Assembly: GCF_012972675.1 (NCBI RefSeq)
Contig: NZ_JABCRE010000004.1
Span: 22,789-86,788 of the forward strand
From: Pontixanthobacter rizhaonensis
GTDB lineage: Bacteria; Pseudomonadota; Alphaproteobacteria; Sphingomonadales; Sphingomonadaceae
DNA: 64,000 bases
Direction: 5' to 3'
Positions within the stretch are counted from its first letter, which is position 1. Each line of letters starts with the position of its first letter. Below the pieces are notes generated by a model. It worked only from the letters and a program-made list of their open reading frames with translations, ran no database searches and was not told the origin of the DNA. Shown in pieces: positions 58,386 through 64,000 of this stretch. Made by a program: the position numbers and the translations under genes.

Positions 58386-59215
58386 TTGCTGGCGAATGTC
58401 AGCCTGATGTGAGTGCAATCGCGCCCTCCTTGGCGCACTATGGCTGTCACAGAGCCGCCGCCGGTATCGACCTGTTCCACTTGGAACGGCTGGCCCAATT
58501 CGACATAGCTGGTGAAGCGCATTTCCCCGCCGGTTATCCGCAGCGGTCTTTCGGGCTGGGTCAAATGGAGAAACTGATGGGCGGCTTCGGCAAGATGCGT
58601 GGCATTCACATGATCGCCTGATCCGCTCATGTAAGGGTGCGCAGGCGGGAAGGCATTGTCCATCGTCATCAGGCCTGTTGTCGCGGGCGTTTTACCGCTG
58701 TGTAAGGGCGCAATCAGGGCAGGGCCAATGCCGGCTGAACCAACCGCCTCAGGCGCGGCGAAGGCGAACTTTGAGATATCCAGCGCATCGGCGCCGTTTT
58801 GTTTGGCTTTTGCCCGCCATGCTTCAAAATCACGCGTCCGGAATTCCACACCCTTGCTTAGCATGGAACAAATTTCACGGTCATGGGCGTCAAACAGAGT
58901 GAGGCGGCTCATAAGCTTGCCGTCTTCAGTGACAGCATCCGATACACCACGGGCGAACCCGCCGACATCGGCCATGCCGCAGCTCCAACGTGTCCATGTC
59001 AGCGCTGTCCATTTGGTACCGTCAAAGGCGCCGCTTTCCATCCCGCATTCCACACTTGCCCAGAATTGCAGATTTTGGACTGCAATGGGATGGTGGGGAT
59101 GCAGCGCCAGCCACGGCCATGCATCCTGATCCGTAGAGCAACGAAAACTGATCGACCCATCGCCATGCATGACACGATCATACGTGAATTGTTTATCAGG
59201 GTGGATGTTACTCAT
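58382..59215 (-). CDS. Hypothetical protein, possible hotdog-fold thioesterase
   Basis: 277 residues. The C-terminal half has features of hotdog-fold proteins: MSGSGDHVNATHLAEAAHQFLHL as a possible central helix region, and GEMRFTSYVELGQPFQVEQVD as beta strands. The N-terminal half could be a second such unit (WTRWSCGMADVGGFARGV). Family not firmly recognised. It lies 13 bases after msrA on the same strand and overlaps the DM13 gene by 4 bases. Confidence 0.55.
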   Translation of the reverse strand: MSNIHPDKQFTYDRVMHGDGSISFRCSTDQDAWPWLALHPHHPIAVQNLQFWASVECGMESGAFDGTKWTALTWTRWSCGMADVGGFARGVSDAVTEDGKLMSRLTLFDAHDREICSMLSKGVEFRTRDFEAWRAKAKQNGADALDISKFAFAAPEAVGSAGIGPALIAPLHSGKTPATTGLMTMDNAFPPAHPYMSGSGDHVNATHLAEAAHQFLHLTQPERPLRITGGEMRFTSYVELGQPFQVEQVDTGGGSVTAIVRQGGRDCTHIRLTFASN

Positions 59216-59228
59216 GCGCTGGCGGTAT

Positions 59229-59765
59229 CTAGCTTTTCACCTTGTCCTGAAAGCTCTTGCGCAGCTTCATGATTTTGGGCGGGATCACGGCGAGGCAATA
59301 GGGATTGCTCTTGCCTTCACCTTCCCAATATTCCTGATGATACCCTTCTGCCGGATACCAGGTATCGGCGGTTTCCACAGTTGTCACAGCTGTTCCTGAA
59401 TTTCCATCGTTCCAACGGCCAATCGCGGCGTCTGCCTCTGCGCGCTGGGCATCGTTTAGGGGAAAAATCGCACTACGGTACTGCGTGCCTATGTCGCCGC
59501 CCTGACGGTTCAATTGGGTTGGATCATGCGTGCCCAGAAATACGTCATAGATTTCTGCAAGCGAAATCACATCGGTATCGAAGGTTACCCGTATTCCCTC
59601 GGCATGGCCGGTGGTCCCCGTGCACACCTCTTTGTAAGTCGGGTTTTGCGTTGTGCCGCCAATATAGCCGCTTTCCACTTCGCTGACGCCAATCACGTCG
59701 CGGAACACGGCCTCTGTGCACCAAAAGCATCCACCTGCAATAATTGCTTGTTCGCTATTTGCCAT
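59229..59765 (-). CDS. msrA: Peptide-methionine (S)-S-oxide reductase MsrA
   Basis: 178 residues. Active site GGCFWCTEAVFRDVIGV near the N-terminus, then SGYIGGTTQNPTYKEVCTG and the C-terminal YHQEYWEGEG. Reduces methionine S-sulfoxide in proteins; no signal peptide. Partner of MsrB at 43574. Confidence 0.95.
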   Translation of the reverse strand: MANSEQAIIAGGCFWCTEAVFRDVIGVSEVESGYIGGTTQNPTYKEVCTGTTGHAEGIRVTFDTDVISLAEIYDVFLGTHDPTQLNRQGGDIGTQYRSAIFPLNDAQRAEADAAIGRWNDGNSGTAVTTVETADTWYPAEGYHQEYWEGEGKSNPYCLAVIPPKIMKLRKSFQDKVKS

Positions 59766-59891
59766 AGGTCGGTACTCGCTTTTCTTGTCGTTTGTCTTGG
59801 AACACAGATAGGAACCGCGAGTTCCCTTGTCATCGCCTCATTCACGCTTAGAGTGCGGCCCACGTTTAACAAATATCCCCGGAGAGTGATT

Positions 59892-60737
59892 ATGCGTTCT
59901 ATTTTTGCAGCCACGGCAGTGCTTGCCGCTGCGGCTTTGGCTGCCCCCGCAATGGCTGATGGCCACAGCGAAAATGCGGAACTGGCAGCAGTGCTGGCGT
60001 CCGATATGCGCGGCGATGATGGGGCCCGTGACCAATATCGCAATCCTGCTGAAACTCTGGCGTTTTTTCAAATTGAACCAAATATGACAGTGGCGGAATA
60101 CGGCCCTGGCGGCGGCTGGTACACTCGTGTGCTGGCGCCGTATTTGATGCCGTCAGGCAAATATATCGCGTTCAATCAGGACAGCGATGGCCGCGCCTAT
60201 CGTACACGGGCTCAGGAAGCGCGCTCGAAGGGCTGGACAGAGAGTTTCAAGTCCAGCTTGGCAGAGATGATGGATGTGGAAGCTGACGCCGTTACAGCGT
60301 TTGAGACTGATGAAATGCCTGACGATGTGGCCGGCACAGTCGACCGCGTGGTTATTTTCCGTTCCATGCACGGCCTGAATATCGGCAACCGCGCCGATAC
60401 TGTGCTGAAAGCGGCGCGGATGATGCTGAAAGATGACGGCATGGTCGGTGTGGTCCAGCACCGCGCCCCAGAGGGGGCCAGCTATGATGATTACGGTGCG
60501 CGTCAACGCGGCTATATGCGTAAGCAAGACGTTGTTGCGATCTTTGCAGCGAACGGGTTTGAACTTGCCGCGGAGAGCGAGATCAACGCCAACGCGAAAG
60601 ATCCCGCAAATTGGGAGCGCGGCGTGTGGACGTTGCCCCCTGTGCTGGCAACCGGCAAAGATGATGCCAAACGGTCAGAATATATCGCCATCGGCGAAAG
60701 CGACCGGATGACACTGCTGTTCAAAAAGGCAGACTAA
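59892..60737 (+). CDS. Exported class I SAM-dependent methyltransferase-like protein
   Basis: 281 residues from ATG 59892, with GGAGAG upstream; the longer ORF from 59514 overlaps msrA. Signal peptide (IFAATAVLAAAALAAPAMA) followed by a Rossmann-like core with VAEYGPGGGWYTRVLAPYL as the SAM-site equivalent, then MPDDVAGTVDRVVIFRSMH and MMLKDDGMVGVVQHRAPEG. SAM is not expected in the periplasm, so the real substrate or cofactor is open. aguB starts 16 bases later. Confidence 0.82.
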   Translation: MRSIFAATAVLAAAALAAPAMADGHSENAELAAVLASDMRGDDGARDQYRNPAETLAFFQIEPNMTVAEYGPGGGWYTRVLAPYLMPSGKYIAFNQDSDGRAYRTRAQEARSKGWTESFKSSLAEMMDVEADAVTAFETDEMPDDVAGTVDRVVIFRSMHGLNIGNRADTVLKAARMMLKDDGMVGVVQHRAPEGASYDDYGARQRGYMRKQDVVAIFAANGFELAAESEINANAKDPANWERGVWTLPPVLATGKDDAKRSEYIAIGESDRMTLLFKKAD

Positions 60738-60741
60738 TATT

Positions 60742-60780
60742 AAGGGCGGCGACATGACCGAAATTACTGTCGCCGCCCTT
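60742..60780 (+). promoter_or_regulatory. Hairpin covering the aguB ribosome-binding site and start
   Basis: AAGGGCGGCGACA (60742-60754) and TGTCGCCGCCCTT (60768-60780) form a perfect 13-base stem with a 13-base loop. It holds the AAGGG ribosome site in the stem and the ATG (60754) at the stem-loop junction. It would hinder initiation on free mRNA or could end the upstream transcript, though no T-run follows. Confidence 0.6.
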
Positions 60781-61605
60781 CAATTGCCGCTCGCCTCTGA
60801 TGATGAGGCCGAGAATATCGATGCTGTGGCCCAGCTGGTAGAGCACGCCGCGCAGCGGGGGGCGCAGATCATCCAGCCGCCTGAGCTGTTTTCAGGCCCG
60901 TATTTTTGCCGTGAAGAAGACGAAGCGCTGTTCGCGCTCGCCCGTCCGACATTGGAACACCCCTCCGTCATCGCGATGCGCAAGCTGGCAAAAGCGCTCC
61001 GCGTGGCCATTCCTGTCAGTTTTTTTGAACGTGACGGGCATCACTTTTACAATACCATTGCGATGGTCGGCTGTGACGGGGATGTTCTCGGCACTTACCG
61101 GAAAAGCCACATCCCTGACGGCCCCGGTTATGAGGAGAAGTTCTATTTCCGGCCCGGCAATGGCGGCTTCAAGGTGTGGGAAGTGTTTGGCGCGACAATC
61201 GGCGTGGGTATTTGCTGGGATCAGTGGTATCCGGAATGCGCCCGCGCGATGGCGCTGATGGGCGCGGAGCTGCTGTTCTATCCTACCGCTATCGGATCGG
61301 AGCCCTATGATACGGAACTCGATACGAGCCGGATGTGGCGGCGTGCAATGCAAGGGCATGCTGTGTCGAACTGTATGCCGGTGATTGCAGCGAACCGGAT
61401 CGGTGTGGAAGGTGACCAGACGTTTTACGGGCACAGCTTCATCGCGAATGAGTGGGGCGATTTGGTGTGTGAATTTGGCGCCGAAGAAGATGGCGTGCTT
61501 GTCTCCACCTTCGATCTGGCGAAAGCTGCGAAGCATAGGGCGGGTATGGGGTTCTTCCGTGATCGCCGGCCGCAGCTTTATGGGCGTCTATGCGAAGATA
61601 TCTGA
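60754..61605 (+). CDS. aguB: N-carbamoylputrescine amidase (nitrilase superfamily)
   Basis: 283 residues. Triad: Glu in IQPPELFSGPYF, Lys in TYRKSHIPDGPGYEEKF, Cys in GVGICWDQWYPE. The length and PDGPGYEEKFYFRPGN match AguB of polyamine synthesis, which turns N-carbamoylputrescine to putrescine. Cytosolic. The agmatine deiminase partner (AguA) is not in the window. Start lies inside a strong hairpin. Confidence 0.9.
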   Translation: MTEITVAALQLPLASDDEAENIDAVAQLVEHAAQRGAQIIQPPELFSGPYFCREEDEALFALARPTLEHPSVIAMRKLAKALRVAIPVSFFERDGHHFYNTIAMVGCDGDVLGTYRKSHIPDGPGYEEKFYFRPGNGGFKVWEVFGATIGVGICWDQWYPECARAMALMGAELLFYPTAIGSEPYDTELDTSRMWRRAMQGHAVSNCMPVIAANRIGVEGDQTFYGHSFIANEWGDLVCEFGAEEDGVLVSTFDLAKAAKHRAGMGFFRDRRPQLYGRLCEDI

Positions 61606-61626
61606 TCACCTCAGCTATGTCGGCCG

Positions 61627-62112
61627 ATGCATAAATACCTGATCGCTCTAGGCTCCAACATACGGCACCAGAACTTCGGCGCTCCCACGCAGGTGGTCCG
61701 GACAGCCGCGCATGATTTGGAGGCCTTGGGGAGCGTTCTAGCGGCTTCTAAAGCTATAGATAGCGCCCCTATTGGTCCATCAATCCGCACCTATGCGAAC
61801 AGCGTGTTGGTATTGGAAACATTGCTGGAGCCAAAGCCATTGCTGGCGGCACTGAAGCGAATCGAGGCGCGATTCGGGGTGAGGCGCGGTCAGCGCTGGT
61901 CCTCGCGTGTGCTGGACCTCGATATTGTGCTGTGGAGCGGCGATATTTTTGCCGATTCGGAATTGCAGATTCCGCACCCTGAATTCCGCAATCGCCCCTT
62001 TGTTCTGGGGCCTGCAAGCAAGATTGCAGCCGATTGGCGCGACCCAATTACAGGATTAGCGATAAAACACTTGAATGCCCGCTTGACCAAGCCGCACACC
62101 ATCCCTAGGTGA
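61627..62112 (+). CDS. folK: 2-amino-4-hydroxy-6-hydroxymethyldihydropteridine pyrophosphokinase
   Basis: 161 residues. YLIALGSNI at the start, SVLVLETLLEPKPLLAALKRIEARFGV, then RVLDLDIVLW with the magnesium aspartates and the PHPEFRNRPFVLGP motif. Cytosolic folate-synthesis enzyme. It follows aguB by 21 bases and ends 14 bases before tRNA-Lys. Confidence 0.93.
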   Translation: MHKYLIALGSNIRHQNFGAPTQVVRTAAHDLEALGSVLAASKAIDSAPIGPSIRTYANSVLVLETLLEPKPLLAALKRIEARFGVRRGQRWSSRVLDLDIVLWSGDIFADSELQIPHPEFRNRPFVLGPASKIAADWRDPITGLAIKHLNARLTKPHTIPR

Positions 62113-62126
62113 CGCCTCCGGTGGAT

Positions 62127-62202
62127 GGGCCCTTAGCTCAGTTGGTAGAGCAACTGACTTTTAATCAGTAGGTCGCTGGTTCGAACCCAGCAGGGCTCAC
62201 CA
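62127..62202 (+). tRNA. tRNA-Lys (UUU), element integration site
   Basis: 76 bases including CCA. Acceptor GGGCCCT pairs with AGGGCTC (one G-U). The anticodon stem CTGA/TCAG frames TTTT with anticodon TTT. The last 19 bases (62184-62202), from the T-arm to CCA, belong to the left copy of an inverted repeat that returns at 63911-63929. This is the normal attachment region for tyrosine-recombinase elements. Confidence 0.95.
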
Positions 62203-62345
62203 CCTTTTTGCAGACACCTGAAATCGTTGGAAAACCGTCGCCGAAACGGTCTCAAACCAGCGTTGTCTACACAGTCGGTCTACACAATCGAGATGACGAT
62301 GCAGGCGAAAACGCTGAGGAATCATCATCTTTTACTCGACGTGAT
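62184..62345 (+). repeat. 162-bp inverted repeat, left copy
   Basis: Begins in the T-arm of tRNA-Lys and ends in the 5' part of the recombinase ORF. It matches the reverse complement of 63768-63929 at 161 of 162 positions; the one difference is C62270 against T63843. It contains two GTCTACACA motifs. Near-identity over this length says the duplication is recent or is maintained by recombination. Confidence 0.93.
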
Positions 62346-63788
62346 GTCTACACAAGGCGTCTACACAAACGCCTGCCAGCCATCGTGCGAAAGCGTCGAA
62401 TCTATCATGTCAGAAAGCGTGTTCCGCACGGTCTAATCAAGACGATTGGCAAGCGGGAGATTTGGAAATCGCTGAGAACAGATTCCGAAAGTGAAGCTCG
62501 TCGAAGGTCGCACGCGGTTATTGCGGAGATCGAACAGAAACTTGAGCAGGCTCGATTGAGTATCGGACTGACTGTTGATCCGACGCTGCTTCAACCGTTG
62601 TCTCAACGGTCCGACCAATCGCTTCACACCGTTGAAAACAGCACGCTCGCCCGACGTGGTGAAGTCGCCGAGGAAAAGACGATTTCGGTAGGAGCGGTGC
62701 TAGAGCGTTTCTTGGCTGACCCAACTCAAGACTGGTCGCCCAGAACGAGGCTGGCGTATGAAACGACCAGTCGCTTCATGATCTCGATGATTGGTGCATC
62801 AACTCCAATCGGTCACATGACGAGGGCAGCCTGCCGCGAGTTTCTCGAAACCCTGCGCTTCCTTCCCAAGAATGCGTCACGGTCATTTCCTGACCTGACG
62901 CCAAAGCAGGCGTCGGACTACGCGAGATCGACAGGCTACGAGAATGTGATCAGTCCCTCGAATGCCAACATCTACATCAACAAAGTCTGCGTTGTTCTGA
63001 ACTGGGCTGTTCGAGAGGGTTACCTCGAACGCAACCATCTGAAGGGTCTGCGACTTGCCGATCCAATCGCACGCGTAGATAAGCGTCTGCCATTCTCCCA
63101 CCTTCAGCTTGAAGCGATGTTCAACGCCCCGCTGTTCACTGGGTGTCAGGATGACGAGCTTGGATATGCAAAGGCAGGCGGCAAGAGACCGAGAGGCACT
63201 CGTTTCTGGGTCATCCTGATCGCCCTCTATACTGGCATGCGCCTGAATGAGATTTGCCAATTGGACACAGCAGATGTCCGTGCATTTGAGGGCATTGCTT
63301 GCTTCTCAGTGTCCGAGAGGTCGCTGGTCGGCACAGATGACAAGCACTTGAAGACTCGCTCTAGCGAACGGGTCGTTCCGATCCATCCTGATTTGCTTAG
63401 CCTCGGTATCCTTGATTTCGTTGAGCAACGAAATGATGCTGGGCACGACAAGCTGTTTTTCGACATATGTGCGGGGCAGGATGGATTCCGCTCGACAGCA
63501 TTCAGTAAGTGGTTTGTCCTGTTCTTGATCCACGCAAAGGCGCGCGAGCCCAAGACCAGCTTTCATTCCTTTCGGCACCTCTTTCGTGACGCGCTCCGTC
63601 AAGCAAAGGTGAGTCGTGAGATCGCGATGATTCTCGGAGGATGGGGAACAGGCACCAAGTCAGGGCTCGATGTAGCTGACTATTACGGGAAAGGGTTCGA
63701 GATATCTGTCTTAGCCGAAGCCATAGAGAAGCTTTCATTCGACCATATCAATGCGCTACGCGCCTTGATCACGTCGAGTAAAAGATGA
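62208..63788 (+). CDS. Tyrosine recombinase / integrase (DUF6538-type N-terminus)
   Basis: 526 residues from TTG 62208; GTG 62385 is a likelier real start, since no good ribosome site exists at either and the conserved part begins at RIYHVRKRVPHGL. An arm-binding-like N-terminus, a core-binding domain (about 165-265) and a catalytic domain follow: Arg in LYTGMRLNEICQLD, the H-x-x-R segment SFHSFRHLFRDAL, GGWG and the nucleophile Tyr in VADYYGKGFE. Complete and intact by eye. It begins right after tRNA-Lys and its last codons are in the right inverted repeat. Codon use and lower GC differ from the neighbours. Confidence 0.9.
   Translation: MQTPEIVGKPSPKRSQTSVVYTVGLHNRDDDAGENAEESSSFTRRDVYTRRLHKRLPAIVRKRRIYHVRKRVPHGLIKTIGKREIWKSLRTDSESEARRRSHAVIAEIEQKLEQARLSIGLTVDPTLLQPLSQRSDQSLHTVENSTLARRGEVAEEKTISVGAVLERFLADPTQDWSPRTRLAYETTSRFMISMIGASTPIGHMTRAACREFLETLRFLPKNASRSFPDLTPKQASDYARSTGYENVISPSNANIYINKVCVVLNWAVREGYLERNHLKGLRLADPIARVDKRLPFSHLQLEAMFNAPLFTGCQDDELGYAKAGGKRPRGTRFWVILIALYTGMRLNEICQLDTADVRAFEGIACFSVSERSLVGTDDKHLKTRSSERVVPIHPDLLSLGILDFVEQRNDAGHDKLFFDICAGQDGFRSTAFSKWFVLFLIHAKAREPKTSFHSFRHLFRDALRQAKVSREIAMILGGWGTGTKSGLDVADYYGKGFEISVLAEAIEKLSFDHINALRALITSSKR
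62265..62286 (+). repeat. Paired arm-type sites, first pair
   Basis: GTCTACACA at 62265-62273 and 62278-62286, 13 bases apart in direct orientation, inside the left inverted repeat. Short direct repeats near an integrase gene are typical of arm-type integrase binding sites. The function is inference. Confidence 0.6.
62346..62367 (+). repeat. Paired arm-type sites, second pair
   Basis: GTCTACACA at 62346-62354 and 62359-62367, again 13 bases apart. This pair begins at the first base after the left inverted repeat and has no counterpart on the right side, so the two ends of the unit differ in their number of sites. Confidence 0.6.
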
Positions 63789-63929
63789 TGATTCCTCAGC
63801 GTTTTCGCCTGCATCGTCATCTCGATTGTGTAGACCGACTGTTTAGACAACGCTGGTTTGAGACCGTTTCGGCGACGGTTTTCCAACGATTTCAGGTGTC
63901 TGCAAAAAGGTGGTGAGCCCTGCTGGGTT
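63768..63929 (-). repeat. 162-bp inverted repeat, right copy
   Basis: Reverse-complement copy of 62184-62345. It contains the last 21 bases of the recombinase gene and, at 63911-63929, an inverted copy of the final 19 bases of tRNA-Lys. A small ORF on the minus strand here (63683-63886) only repeats the out-of-frame reading of the left copy and is not a gene. The 71 bases after it, to the window end, hold nothing I can name. Confidence 0.93.
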
Positions 63930-64000
63930 TTCGATGATGTGACCGTGGGACAGAGCTTTGAGGCACGCTTGCTTCGCTTGTGGGGAGCGTTGATTGAAGC

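Larger units (their letters stand above)
62184..63929 (+). mobile_element. Inverted-repeat-bounded integrase unit at tRNA-Lys
   Basis: 1746 bases made of one recombinase gene with a 162-bp inverted repeat at each end, the left one overlapping the tRNA 3' end. No other gene lies inside. It may be a complete small element, an end of a larger island that continues past the window, or an assembly join; the sequence here cannot decide. Confidence 0.6.

Noticed and set aside
62265..62367. Short repeats near the tRNA as a CRISPR array
   Set aside because: Nine-base repeats with 4-base gaps are far too short, and there are no spacers or cas genes.
62227..62436. Two similar small ORFs starting MENRRRNGLKPALS, at 62227 (+) and 63683-63886 (-)
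   Set aside because: Their likeness comes only from the inverted repeat; they are out of frame with the recombinase and have no ribosome sites.
62184..64000. Prophage
   Set aside because: Only a recombinase is visible; no phage structural, replication or lysis gene is in the window.

Overview
The window looks like chromosomal DNA of an alphaproteobacterium of the order Sphingomonadales, most likely Erythrobacteraceae (Erythrobacter/Altererythrobacter type). Pointers are a direct-repeat LexA box of the alphaproteobacterial GAAC-N7-GAAC type in front of imuA-imuB-dnaE2, an FzlA-like GST, a DUF1674 protein, the metX-metW pair, a carotenoid-oxygenase/thiolase block and a moderately high GC content. 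This is inference from gene content. Gene density is high, with many 1-4 base overlaps and no gene-free stretch above 300 bases; the longest run between proteins, 38044-38467, holds a tRNA-Leu.

Layout. 1-2.5 kb: a Fur-boxed TonB-dependent haem-type receptor and the start of an exported partner protein. 2.5-6.2 kb: a three-gene cassette (TIR domain + membrane helix + TPR; an unrecognised 207-residue protein; TPR + SLOG-like domain), facing a Crp/Fnr regulator. 7-10.8 kb: an Fe(II)/2-oxoglutarate dioxygenase converging on an aldo/keto reductase and a GH31 enzyme that carries sulfoquinovosidase active-site residues; together they could form an oxygenolytic sulfoquinovose pathway. 10.8-22 kb: GST, TrhO, a periplasmic FKBP, acetyl-CoA synthetase with a two-subunit acetate-type symporter, then a double-HxlR regulator, thiolase and carotenoid oxygenase. 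22-28 kb: the SOS mutasome operon. 28-38 kb: amino-acid biosynthesis (metX, metW, hisC, tyrA) and the envelope genes plsC, ydcF, ftsE, ftsX. 38-44 kb: tRNA-Leu, a formaldehyde/aldehyde block (frmA, gabD, VOC and cupin proteins), FzlA-like GST, MsrB. 44-51 kb: envelope growth and quality control (class A PBP, Do-type protease, HflK-HflC). 51-62 kb: mrp with a molybdopterin hydroxylase subunit, hemH, a P450, rsmB, msrA, an exported methyltransferase, aguB and folK.

The last 1.9 kb is the most unusual part. A tRNA-Lys(UUU) is followed at once by a tyrosine recombinase gene. The recombinase is enclosed by a 162-bp inverted repeat (161 of 162 positions identical) that starts inside the T-arm of the tRNA, so the tRNA 3' end is present again in inverted orientation downstream. 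Paired GTCTACACA repeats at 13-bp spacing look like arm-type integrase sites. Either this is an unusual element or invertible integrase cassette, or it is an assembly artefact; reads across the junctions would decide.
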